Shown one piece after another: positions 44,514-51,575 of a stretch of DNA of 64,000 nt. The DNA lies in NCBI RefSeq assembly GCF_009674625.1, contig NZ_WKJQ01000001.1, positions 1,426,001 to 1,490,000 of the forward strand, read 5' to 3'. A program made the translations under genes and the position numbers. This stretch comes from Haloferax marinum (lineage in GTDB: Archaea; Halobacteriota; Halobacteria; Halobacteriales; Haloferacaceae). The notes beneath the pieces were generated by a model. That model was not told the DNA's origin, ran no database searches, and saw only the letters and a list, made by a program, of their open reading frames with translations. How positions within the stretch are numbered: position 1 is the stretch's first letter; each line of letters opens with the position of its first letter.

Positions 44514-45833
44514 ATGTCAGACGACGCGCAGGCGTACGCCGGAACCGCCGAAGGGCAAGGACCGGTCGAAATCGACGCCGAACTCGCGCGACACCTCCAG
44601 AACAAGCGCGAGGAACTGTTCGAGGAGTTCGAGATTCGCGACAAATTCCCGCCGGAAGTCCTCTCGGAGGCACGCGCACGCACCGAGGGCGTCCACGAGG
44701 AGATAGAAGACGAACTGGAACACCGCCAGGACCTTCGGGACCTGACGACGTGGACGACCGACCCTGTCGACGCACAGGACTTCGACGACGCCATCAGCAT
44801 CCGCGAGAACGAAGAGACGTACACGCTGTGGGTCCACATCGCCGACGTGACCCACTACGTCCACCCTGGGTCGGAGATGTGGGCCGAGGCCGTCAAGCGC
44901 GGCAACACCGTCTACCTCCCCGCCTACACGATTCACATGCTCCCGCCGGCCCTCGCCGAGACGGTCTGTTCGCTCGTCCCGAACGAGGACCGACTGGCCC
45001 ACACCGTGGAGATGGAGATCAAGAAGGACACGCTCTCGTTCGAATCTATCGACATCTACAAATCCGTCATCCACTCCGACGAACGCCTCACCTACACCCA
45101 GTGTGAGAACCGCCTGGACGACCCGGACGCCCCACTTCACGAGGAGAACTCGCTGGTCTACGACCTCGCAGACCAACTGCACGAACAGCGGAAAGAAGAC
45201 GGGTCGCTCGTCCTCAACCCGAGTCGTGACCGCGCGCACACCATCATCGAGGAGTGCATGCTGAAGGCCAACAAGGCCGTCACGCACGAGCTCATGTGGA
45301 GTCGCGGCGTCGAGGCGATGTACCGCGTCCACCCGCAGCCGACGCCCGACCAGTGGGACAAGGCGCTCCGTGAGATTACCGAACTCGACGGCGTGAGCAT
45401 CAAGTCCACGTCGTGGGACGAACCCCGGAAGGCCGTCAACGACGCCCTCGAAAGCGCGAACTCCCGAAACCTCAACAAGATTCAGCGCGCCGTGTTGAAG
45501 GTCATGCCCCGCGCGAAGTACATGAACGACCCGTTCGGCGGCCACTACGCGCTCAACTTCGACATCTACGGGCACTTCACCTCGCCCATCCGCCGTCTGT
45601 CGGACCTCATCAACCACTGGATCGTCCACGAAAACGACGTTCCCGAAGACCTCGTGGAACTCTGTGACCGTGCGTCGGACCGCCAGAAAGACGCCGAGAC
45701 GGCCGAGCGCCTCTACAAGCAGTTCCTCCAAGAAGTCGGCCTCGACCCGTACGCCGTCAACAACCGCGGTATCGTCACTGTCGACGAAGACGGCGACGTC
45801 GTCGACGACAACGGCCTCCCACCGCGCGAGTAG
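44514..45833 (+). CDS. rnr: RNase R/RNase II-type 3'-5' exoribonuclease (RNB domain)
   Basis: The product is 439 aa, consisting almost only of the RNB catalytic domain. The metal-binding Asp cluster is in DPVDAQDFDDAISIRENEETYTLWVHIADVTHYVHPGS. Later motifs are LVPNEDRLAHTVEMEI, HEENSLVYDLADQLHEQRK, ANKAVTHELMW, MYRVHPQPT, and HFTSPIRRLSDL. The cold-shock and S1 domains of bacterial RNase R are absent, as in the haloarchaeal enzymes. Haloarchaea lack an exosome, and RNase R is the main 3'-5' exonuclease in H. volcanii, reported to be essential. Confidence 0.93.
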   Translation: MSDDAQAYAGTAEGQGPVEIDAELARHLQNKREELFEEFEIRDKFPPEVLSEARARTEGVHEEIEDELEHRQDLRDLTTWTTDPVDAQDFDDAISIRENEETYTLWVHIADVTHYVHPGSEMWAEAVKRGNTVYLPAYTIHMLPPALAETVCSLVPNEDRLAHTVEMEIKKDTLSFESIDIYKSVIHSDERLTYTQCENRLDDPDAPLHEENSLVYDLADQLHEQRKEDGSLVLNPSRDRAHTIIEECMLKANKAVTHELMWSRGVEAMYRVHPQPTPDQWDKALREITELDGVSIKSTSWDEPRKAVNDALESANSRNLNKIQRAVLKVMPRAKYMNDPFGGHYALNFDIYGHFTSPIRRLSDLINHWIVHENDVPEDLVELCDRASDRQKDAETAERLYKQFLQEVGLDPYAVNNRGIVTVDEDGDVVDDNGLPPRE

Positions 45834-45897
45834 ATTCGACTTCTCGCGTACTGGTTTTCTCGCTTACACTTTTTGTCTCGCGACACGTCGTACGGGT

Positions 45898-46122
45898 ATG
45901 AACAGAGTACAGACGACTGTCGTGGATAGCCTCTTCGCCTTTCTCGTCGGGTTTCTCGTCGGGTCGCTCACCAGTGGGTGGCGAGACGGCTTCCGCGCGG
46001 GCCTGCTGGCCGCCGTCGTCTCGGCGGTCGTGACGTGGGTGGTCTACGGTGTCCTCGAAGTGGAGACGCTCGTCGAAGAGACGACTATCGACGCCGAACG
46101 AGTCGCTGCCGACGCCGAGTAA
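45898..46122 (+). CDS. Small membrane protein, two helices, unknown function
   Basis: The product is 74 aa: MNRVQTTVVDS, a hydrophobic helix (LFAFLVGFLVGSLTSG), a short charged loop, a second helix (AGLLAAVVSAVVTWVVYGVL) and an acidic tail. I do not recognise the family. It follows the RNase R gene by 64 bp on the same strand and marks the start of the accessory stretch. Confidence 0.65.
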   Translation: MNRVQTTVVDSLFAFLVGFLVGSLTSGWRDGFRAGLLAAVVSAVVTWVVYGVLEVETLVEETTIDAERVAADAE

Positions 46123-46150
46123 TCGGCGCGCGCAGTCCGCTGGCCTGCCG

Positions 46151-46384
46151 CTACTGCTTGTGCGTGAACAGTAAGATGTCGTCGTCGTGGGTGGTCACAC
46201 AGAGGTCGAGCAGCATGCTCAGTTCGAGACTGTTGTAGTCGTTCTCACAGACCACCAGGTCGTCGAACGGCTTTTCACAGGCTGGACAGGCGATTGCGAC
46301 GGTGTTCTGGTAGGTGGTGACGCCGTTGCTGGACTCGTACGGCGTGAGTGACGACCGAAGTTCGTCGAGTTCCTCGTCGTTCAT
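46151..46384 (-). CDS. Small CxxC protein, unknown function
   Basis: The product is 77 aa, acidic, with a CPAC knuckle near residue 33 and another Cys 11 residues later (DDLVVCEND), which may form a partial zinc site. The remainder is helical (NSLELSMLLDLCVTTHDDD). I do not recognise a named family. It is convergent with the small membrane protein and 34 bp downstream of another hypothetical gene. Confidence 0.65.
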   Translation of the reverse strand: MNDEELDELRSSLTPYESSNGVTTYQNTVAIACPACEKPFDDLVVCENDYNSLELSMLLDLCVTTHDDDILLFTHKQ

Positions 46385-46418
46385 ACGCAATGTGTGTGCA
46401 GTGCGAGTGTATAATTCT

Positions 46419-46796
46419 TCACGGTCGGACACACTCGCCGTCGAGTCCGCACGCCCACCGAAAGTGCGGGTGAATCCACGCCAGCGTCCCGGCGTGTTTC
46501 TCCACCCACGACGCCGGGTCGCTCAACCGTCGGGAGAGCACCTCGGCGTCGTCTTCGTGCGTTCCCTCGCGGTCGAACGGCACCAGTTCGAGCGTCCGCG
46601 ACGCGGGATTGAAGAACACCGCTCGTTCGGTGTCCGCGCTCAGCGCGACGAGACGCGACCCGTTGGCGTCTTTCTGCAAGAGCGCCTGGGCCATCCGGTG
46701 CTGATAGACGCCGCGGCGTGTCTCGCGAAGCGTCGAGACGACATCTCGAAAGAGGGCAGTCGGGTCCGACGGTGGTTCGCCCTGTTCTGTTCCCAT
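46419..46796 (-). CDS. Conserved haloarchaeal hypothetical protein, 125 aa
   Basis: The product starts MGTEQGEPPSDPTALFRDVV. It is soluble with a helical first half and a beta second half (LELVPFDREGTHEDDAEV), and it ends with HPHFRWACGLDGEC, where two cysteines lie near the C-terminus. No family or motif recognised. Codon use looks typical of the host, so it is probably long resident. Confidence 0.65.
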   Translation of the reverse strand: MGTEQGEPPSDPTALFRDVVSTLRETRRGVYQHRMAQALLQKDANGSRLVALSADTERAVFFNPASRTLELVPFDREGTHEDDAEVLSRRLSDPASWVEKHAGTLAWIHPHFRWACGLDGECVRP

Positions 46797-46891
46797 ACCC
46801 GTGGCCTCGGTGTCGGGTGTTAAGAGAGTCCGCCAAGGGCGGAGTGAAAGTGGTCGATTCGGTGGAAGTAGAGCGAGCGTAGGTGGGTCGC

Positions 46892-47092
46892 CTACGGCAG
46901 GTACCGTCTGAACAGCGGCACGAACGGTTTGACCAGCAGGAGCGCGACGGCCACGAAGGCGTACAGCGTCCACTCACTGGGCATCCCGACTGCGCGGAGG
47001 GCGAACGTGATGCCGAGCGCGAGGAGGACGTACACCCAGAAGACGGCGACGACGGGGAGATAGCCGTGGGTTGCAGAGGGTGTCTCGAACAT
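46892..47092 (-). CDS. Small two-helix membrane protein
   Basis: The product is 66 aa: MFETPSATHGYLP, helix VVAVFWVYVLLALGITFAL at about residues 14-32, a short loop, helix TLYAFVAVALLLVKPFVPLF, and RRYLP at the C-terminus. No family recognised. It diverges from the lipoprotein gene. Confidence 0.6.
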   Translation of the reverse strand: MFETPSATHGYLPVVAVFWVYVLLALGITFALRAVGMPSEWTLYAFVAVALLLVKPFVPLFRRYLP

Positions 47093-47206
47093 GGTGGGGA
47101 TGTGGGGGAGTGGGAGTATGGAGGTTTTGGGGGAGTGGGTGAGAGTTCGTGTGAACCGACGGGCGCACAAGACAATTACTGTCGGTTTGTCAACGGTTGT
47201 GTATCC

Positions 47207-47638
47207 ATGCCCTCCAACTGGCAGACGCTTCTCGTCCTCGGTGTCGCTCTCCTCGCCGGGTGTACCGGGCTCGGTGGGTCGGAGACGGCCGTCACACCAG
47301 ACGACCCGATGACGACTGCAGAGCCGACCACAGCGACCGCTGGAACGACTGCAGAGACGACGGCGACGACTGCCAACGACTCACCCGGCTATGGGACCGA
47401 ATTCGTCTCTGTGTCGAAACTGGGGAATCAGAGTCGGTACACCGAGTGGCCGGACAATCGGTCTGTTCACTTCGAGAATATGACCGAGTCGCGGCAGACG
47501 GTGTTTCTGGACGCGCTCGATGAGCAGGTGGAGTTCGGACCGGAGGAGGAGAATCCGTTCGGATTCAACGACGAGTCTCGGCCCGAAGTTGTGCGATACG
47601 AGGGAACGTGGTATTTTGTTCGGGTTGCGATTGTGTAG
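47207..47638 (+). CDS. Predicted lipoprotein, unknown function
   Basis: The product is 143 aa. The N-terminus MPSNWQTLLVLGVALLAGC ends in a lipobox (LAGC), so it is a haloarchaeal lipoprotein with lipidated Cys19. A Thr/Ala-rich linker of about 35 residues (TTAEPTTATAGTTAE) leads to a small globular domain with SRYTEWPDNRSVHFENM and YEGTWYFVRVAIV. No enzyme motif. The Thr-rich linker is a likely O-glycosylation region. Confidence 0.75.
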   Translation: MPSNWQTLLVLGVALLAGCTGLGGSETAVTPDDPMTTAEPTTATAGTTAETTATTANDSPGYGTEFVSVSKLGNQSRYTEWPDNRSVHFENMTESRQTVFLDALDEQVEFGPEEENPFGFNDESRPEVVRYEGTWYFVRVAIV

Positions 47639-47711
47639 CCGACTGTTCTGAAGACTCTCTGTTCCGCCTGAACGAACGCTTAACCCAATTCACGTTGACA
47701 TTTACGGCGAG

Positions 47712-48107
47712 ATGGCAGTCGAGACGTTTCCCCAGTTGGCCATCAACCTCATCTATACGATTCTTTGTCTCGTGCCAGGGTTCGTCACCATGAAGACGGC
47801 CGGATACGTCGGCGACGCGGAGTTCGAACTCGACCAGTTCGACAAAGGGACGTGGAGTCTCATCGGCAGTGGGGCCTCGCTTTCGGTGCTGTACTTCATC
47901 TACGTCGGGTGGGTGGCGATGGCGACGGGGCGACTTCGACTCGTCGTTCCGGTGGACCTCCAGTGGACCGAACTGGTGGCTATCTATCCGGTGTTGCTTG
48001 GCGTTGCTGTGCTTATTGGCTACGTCACCGGGCGACTGCTGGTTCGGGTTCGGGCGTTGCCGGACGAGTTGGCGGGAGAGGTTGGGGAAGAGAGAGTGGT
48101 GGAGTAG
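47712..48107 (+). CDS. Three-helix membrane protein (DUF6338-like layout)
   Basis: The product is 131 aa. Hydrophobic helices are LAINLIYTILCLVPGFVTM, SLIGSGASLSVLYFIYVGWVAMA and LVAIYPVLLGVAVLIGYVTG. The opening AINLIYTILCLVPGF resembles proteins I know as DUF6338, found near phage- or defence-like genes, but this one is shorter. Function unknown. Confidence 0.6.
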   Translation: MAVETFPQLAINLIYTILCLVPGFVTMKTAGYVGDAEFELDQFDKGTWSLIGSGASLSVLYFIYVGWVAMATGRLRLVVPVDLQWTELVAIYPVLLGVAVLIGYVTGRLLVRVRALPDELAGEVGEERVVE

Positions 48108-48403
48108 GTGGTGACGATGCCTGAAATCACCGGCCTGCCGGTGTAGACTACTGACTCGCGTTGAGTTGTTTCTAGTGGTCAGTACGTCCGAGAAGTGGAG
48201 GCGACGCTTCACGAGGATATTCGGGGAGTTCGCTCACGGATTGGCCGACTGGAGAACGTCTACATCCCCGATGGGGGTGAGGTCCTCGACGATGATTGAG
48301 GCGTTGTCACAGACGGTTGACCTGCCGTTGTGGCTCGTTTTGACGTTGGCTGGGTATCATCGGGTCTTCGCAGTCGCCAAGCAGAAGAGATAGCCCATCA
48401 GGA
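48108..48403. other. Degenerate segment with gene remnants
   Basis: Between the three-helix membrane gene and the first 55-bp element there is no complete gene. One reading frame, on the plus strand from 48165 to a stop at 48297-48299, has clear haloarchaeal protein character (VREVEATLHEDIRGVRSRIG...) but begins after a stop codon and has no start. After it a second frame is open to 48393 (ALSQTVDLPLWLVLTLAGYH). This is a decayed insert edge. Confidence 0.6.
48165..48299 (+). pseudogene. Truncated 3' end of a haloarchaeal gene
   Basis: The 44 codons read VVSSGQYVREVEATLHED, then RSRIGRLENVYIPDGGEVLDDD and TGA. A stop (TGA 48162-48164) lies directly upstream in frame and there is no ATG or well-placed GTG, so it is the C-terminal piece of a lost gene. 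The acidic, helical character is typical of haloarchaeal coding sequence. The parent family is not identified. Confidence 0.5.
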
Positions 48404-48458
48404 CTCTGTTGAAATCCCCAATCGATGATAGTTTTTCGAGGCCGTGCTGAATACAGAG
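48404..48458 (+). repeat. 55-bp IS-end-like element, copy A
   Basis: The element is bounded by ctctgt and acagag and shares its outer 14 left and 15 right bases exactly with copy B at 49791-49845. The inner 26 bases are less similar. The outer ends are an imperfect inverted repeat. It looks like a miniature or deleted insertion element. Confidence 0.75.
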
Positions 48459-48477
48459 CGCGCATCTCACACCGACG

Positions 48478-48645
48478 ATGGCCGGCCTCGGAATCGCGAT
48501 GTTACTTGTCATTTTCTTCGGCGTACCGAGTGTCTCCGGACTCACCGAGCTCGCACTCCACAATCTCGGCCTGTTCGTGATACTCTTCGTCAATTGGGTC
48601 GTCTGCGCCTTCTCGAGTTACGCCGATAGGCACCCGTTCAGTTAA
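48478..48645 (+). CDS. 55-residue membrane peptide
   Basis: The product is 55 aa from ATG 48478 to TAA 48643-48645. Two hydrophobic stretches (LGIAMLLVIFFGVPSVSGL and LGLFVILFVNWVVCAFSSY) would span the membrane. It lies 19 bp after copy A of the 55-bp element and before the AN1-CAP gene. No family recognised; it may be cargo of the element pair. Confidence 0.5.
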   Translation: MAGLGIAMLLVIFFGVPSVSGLTELALHNLGLFVILFVNWVVCAFSSYADRHPFS

Positions 48646-48753
48646 CGTTCACCGAGACGATAGGATTCCTCTCTGTAATTCAGCGTTCAGAGCCACAGAA
48701 TAGTATTATTAATCCAACTAGTCAAATGTAGAATAACTCAGGGGTTTCGAAGT

Positions 48754-49785
48754 ATGGGAGAATGTGAAATATACGGTTGTGATGGCGATGGTGGTCTGTC
48801 GTACACATGCCGACGGTGTGGGCAAACGTACTGCTCGTCACATCGTCTCCCAGAGTCACACAACTGTCTCGGGTTGAGTAAAGAGAGTAAATCCACAAAA
48901 TGGTTCAAAAAGAGCCGGGGAGGGAACCGGAAAAAGAGGAAAATGCGTGCAGGGGACATTGGCCGAGTTGGCGGTTCGGGTAAGAAACCAAAAGCCACGA
49001 GGTCTCCTGACGTGAATTCTGATGGCTCAATTAAGCGTTTGAAGGCGCGTAACCCCAACGGAGCCCAGCATGTCAATAGTCTGTGGACCGGTCTCAAGAA
49101 CATGACACGGGGACTGGTTTCTGCGACGTGGACAATAGCAAAAATCGCATTTGCAGTTTCGATTATTCTTGCTATCGCCTCATTTTCGGCTGGTCTGCTC
49201 GATGACAACCCTCTAGCACCTCTCACGGATTCAAATTCATCTAAGGCAACTCCACTGCCCGATGAGAGCACCGTCATACCCTCAGAAAAAGAGTCTTCGT
49301 ACGTCTCTGCAGAGAACCTCGACAGACACCGTATTGAGTTACTGATACAGGAACGAGTAAACAAAGAACGGAAGGAGCGCGGTCTCAGCCCAGTTGATTA
49401 CGACCTAGAGCTGCAAGAGATTGCCCGTTACCACAGTGAGGACATGGCCGAATCAGGATACTTCGCGCACACGTCGCCGAGTGGTGAGTCCATGGGAGAT
49501 CGCTACGACAAGTTTGGATACGAGTGTCGTGTCGATGCCGGAGGGAATACCTACATGACAGGGTCAGAAAACATCGCACAGACCTACCACGATGAGAATC
49601 TCATTGACGTGGGGTACCTAACCAACGAAAAGGAACTGGCGAACGGACTGATGAATCAATGGATGAACTCTACCGGCCATAGAGACAACATTCTAACGCC
49701 AGAGTGGGAAAATATCGGCATCGGGGTATATATTATCGAAGAAGACGGGAAGACAACAGTCTACGCTACACAGAACTTCTGTTAA
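48754..49785 (+). CDS. AN1-type zinc finger fused to a membrane helix and a CAP (SCP/PR-1) domain
   Basis: The product is 343 aa. Residues 1-36 fit the AN1 finger spacing (C-x4-C-x9-C-x2-C-x4-C-x2-H-x5-H-x-C). A Lys/Arg-rich stretch follows (KKSRGGNRKKRKMR). A single helix at about residues 120-142 (ATWTIAKIAFAVSIILAIAS) then leads to an external CAP domain from about 190: HRIELLIQERVNKERKERGL, EIARYHSEDMAESGYFAHTS, GSENIAQT and STGHRDNILTPEWENIGIG with the cavity His and Glu residues. The AN1 finger would be cytosolic and the CAP domain outside. The codon use is AT-richer than neighbours (gta, aaa, ata, agt), which suggests transfer. It is flanked by two 55-bp repeats. Confidence 0.9.
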   Translation: MGECEIYGCDGDGGLSYTCRRCGQTYCSSHRLPESHNCLGLSKESKSTKWFKKSRGGNRKKRKMRAGDIGRVGGSGKKPKATRSPDVNSDGSIKRLKARNPNGAQHVNSLWTGLKNMTRGLVSATWTIAKIAFAVSIILAIASFSAGLLDDNPLAPLTDSNSSKATPLPDESTVIPSEKESSYVSAENLDRHRIELLIQERVNKERKERGLSPVDYDLELQEIARYHSEDMAESGYFAHTSPSGESMGDRYDKFGYECRVDAGGNTYMTGSENIAQTYHDENLIDVGYLTNEKELANGLMNQWMNSTGHRDNILTPEWENIGIGVYIIEEDGKTTVYATQNFC

Positions 49786-49790
49786 AACGG

Positions 49791-49845
49791 CTCTGTTGAA
49801 ATCCTCGGACACTGATAATTTTTCGAAGCCGTGCTGAATACAGAG
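49791..49845 (+). repeat. 55-bp IS-end-like element, copy B
   Basis: Same size and orientation as copy A, starting 5 bp after the AN1-CAP stop codon. Downstream the word ttcagcac (49851-49858) is the inverse of gtgctgaa inside the element, making an extra short hairpin. Confidence 0.75.
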
Positions 49846-49876
49846 GGTGAGTTCAGCACAAGTTCACCACCGCAGA

Positions 49877-50311
49877 TTAGGTCTGTGATACTGCGGTTGC
49901 GACCTCTCGTCTCCGGAGCCAATACTCCCCTCCGGCGAGGAGCGCATAGACGAGCAGGTAGAACGGTGCCCAGAAGAGTACTAAGGCGAACGCAGGCGCG
50001 TCACCCCCTTCAGCCCCAAGAATGGGCACGTAAATCAAGACGTGCCAGAATAGCAAAACGAATCCCATGAGAATGGCGGGGCCTCGAATCCGATAGCGAA
50101 TCCACAACACGATGGGGATTCCAATCGTGCCGAATGCGAAGGGTAATCCAATCCCAAAAGATGGCCAGAACGAGCCGGTGATTTGTACGTCGGGCGCGAG
50201 CGCGCTGTACCCAAAAACGAGGCCAGTATACACGACGCTCGCAACGCCACCGCGTAGGATGGCTCGCTTCCAACTTCCTCTCGAAGGGGACGATTCGTGG
50301 AGGGACGACAT
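49877..50311 (-). CDS. Four-helix membrane protein, unknown function
   Basis: The product is 144 aa. After a hydrophilic start (MSSLHESSPSRGSWKRA) there are four hydrophobic helices: LRGGVASVVYTGLVFGYSAL, FGIGLPFAFGTIGIPIVLWI, ILMGFVLLFWHVLIYVPIL and ALVLFWAPFYLLVYALLAG. The C-terminus is basic then acidic. No family recognised. It is the last coding gene before the non-coding flank of tRNA-Ala. Confidence 0.65.
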   Translation of the reverse strand: MSSLHESSPSRGSWKRAILRGGVASVVYTGLVFGYSALAPDVQITGSFWPSFGIGLPFAFGTIGIPIVLWIRYRIRGPAILMGFVLLFWHVLIYVPILGAEGGDAPAFALVLFWAPFYLLVYALLAGGEYWLRRREVATAVSQT

Positions 50312-50819
50312 AGGGAAGATAGCGTCTGTCCATTAATAAATTGACACTACGTACTGGGCGAACCGGCTACCCTGACCCAACCGCCGTATCGTGACCGACA
50401 CGCGCTCTGTATGTGTCACGCCAATCCTGTCACGCCCTGGGGAGTTCGATAGAAAGCCGCCAAGAGACTTGTTGGCGGCCACGAAGCCACCAAGCCCCCA
50501 GAAAACCCGCACCGTCGACGCTCCGACCCGACGTACCTACGACTAGTGAATAGTTGCTTACCGGAAGCTGTACCGCTGTATTCTAATTATTGAATTGGTG
50601 GCGGACGGTTGAGGACGTGTTTCATCGGCTATCGGTCCCCGGTACTCGTGGAGTCACCAACAGGCGAGGTCACTCCGGGGCACAGAACCAAACCACGGGG
50701 GGTCTGAGCTCACTCGCAACCCTTCGGGTTGCTCGCTGCTCAAATCCCCGCTCGAACAGACATCAATACAGTCGATACACGCGGTTCGCTCCGCTCACCG
50801 GTGGTATCGACAGAAGTTG
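50312..50819. other. Non-coding flank left of the tRNA-Ala attachment region
   Basis: No supportable gene here. It contains an inverted repeat gccgccaa/ttggcggc around 50457-50484, a hairpin gcaaccc-ttc-gggttgc near 50717-50733, and a tRNA T-arm-like word (ctcaaatccccgc) at about 50740. The composition shifts from AT-rich (50330-50345, 50580-50595) to GC-rich patches. This looks like residue of one or more integrated elements. Confidence 0.5.
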
Positions 50820-50871
50820 ATGGACTCGCGGGGTCCCCGTGAACGAAGTGAACGGGGGCAAGCGAGTCCAT
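50820..50871. repeat. Palindromic element built from the tRNA-Ala 3' end
   Basis: The first 14 bp (atggactcgcgggg, 50820-50833) are a direct copy of tRNA 3'-end sequence at 50901-50914, and the last 10 bp (gcgagtccat, 50862-50871) are its inverse. Inner arms ccccgt/acgggg extend the stem. It resembles two att half-sites in opposite orientation, left after element loss. Confidence 0.75.
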
Positions 50872-50900
50872 TGACTAAGGGAGTGAAACGACCGCAGGAA

Positions 50901-50914
50901 ATGGACTCGCGGGG
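50901..50914. repeat. att-like 14-bp sequence at the tRNA-Ala 3' end
   Basis: atggactcgcgggg at the 3' end of the tRNA gene is repeated exactly at 50820-50833. tRNA 3' ends are the usual integration target of haloarchaeal tyrosine-recombinase elements. No integrase gene remains nearby. Confidence 0.6.
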
Positions 50915-50973
50915 ATTTGAACCCCGGGCCTCTTCCTTGCGAAGGAAGCGATCTGCCACTGATCTACGAGCCC
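50902..50973 (-). tRNA. tRNA-Ala, anticodon CGC
   Basis: A 72-nt cloverleaf on the minus strand. The acceptor stem is gggctcg/cgagtcc (one G-T pair), the D stem gatc/gatc, the anticodon stem cttcc/ggaag with loop ttcgcaa giving CGC, and the T arm cgggg-ttcaaat-ccccg. The discriminator is A. There is no intron and no encoded CCA. A CCCACG-GAGT-CGTGGG hairpin lies just before the 5' end and a TATA box 30 bp upstream. Confidence 0.96.
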
Positions 50974-50999
50974 TCACTCCCACGGAGTCGTGGGATACA

Positions 51000-51006
51000 C
51001 TTATAC
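51000..51006 (-). promoter_or_regulatory. TATA box of tRNA-Ala
   Basis: gtataag on the minus strand, centred 30 bp before the mature 5' end of the tRNA. Confidence 0.6.
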
Positions 51007-51215
51007 TCTATGTTTCGCCATCCATCGACAGTCGGTAGCATCCCGCTGTCGGGCGATTCTGTCGTTGCTCGCTGGCGAGTCGTCGTCACCCACTCCACGA
51101 AAGCGACACGTCGGAAACGACCGACGTATCGAATCGAAGTGAGATGACACGCGCCTTAGCGCTGAACCCAGCTCGTGGGCAGAGCGGTCCGGACGCGCGC
51201 CTCGACAGCCGCGAG

Positions 51216-51234
51216 TGTGACGCGAAGCGTCACA
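51216..51234 (-). terminator. Hairpin downstream of rps10
   Basis: tgtgacgc-gaa-gcgtcaca is a perfect 8-bp stem with a three-base loop, about 31 bp after the rps10 stop on the minus strand. There is no T-run, so it may be a processing or stability element rather than a terminator. Confidence 0.45.
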
Positions 51235-51264
51235 GTCGGTGTGTCCGAGGTGGACAGACCGTGG

Positions 51265-51573
51265 TTAGTCTTCGAGGACGATCTCGATGCTGACGTCGTT
51301 AGGGACCTGGACGCGCATCAGCTGGCGCAGAGCGCGTTCGTCAGCGTCGAGGTCGATCAGACGCTTGTGGACGCGCATCTCCCAGTGTTCCCACGTCGCC
51401 GTCCCCTCGCCGTCAGGCGATTTGCGGGCGGGGACTTCGAGCGTTTTCGTGGGCAGCGGGATCGGCCCGCTGAGGTTGACGCCCGTCTTGTTCGCGATCT
51501 CGCGGACGTCGTCGCAGATATCGTCGAGGTCTTCCGGACTCGTGCCGGCGAGCCGAACGCGTGCCTGTTGCAT
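51265..51573 (-). CDS. rps10: Small ribosomal subunit protein uS10
   Basis: The product is 102 aa, the archaeal S10 length: [65 protein letters not shown] and the end [19 protein letters not shown]10 sits in the 30S head and also takes part in transcription antitermination complexes. It starts 2 bp after the EF-1alpha stop, the conserved archaeal order. Confidence 0.98.
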   Translation of the reverse strand: MQQARVRLAGTSPEDLDDICDDVREIANKTGVNLSGPIPLPTKTLEVPARKSPDGEGTATWEHWEMRVHKRLIDLDADERALRQLMRVQVPNDVSIEIVLED

Positions 51574-51575
51574 CG

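Noticed and set aside
50590..50820. 76-aa plus-strand frame in the tRNA flank
   Set aside because: It runs across hairpins and tRNA-like words with atypical composition and has no promoter or homology that I recognise.
46123..50901. Complete provirus or integrative plasmid
   Set aside because: There is no integrase, replication, capsid or transposase gene; only remnants and repeats remain.
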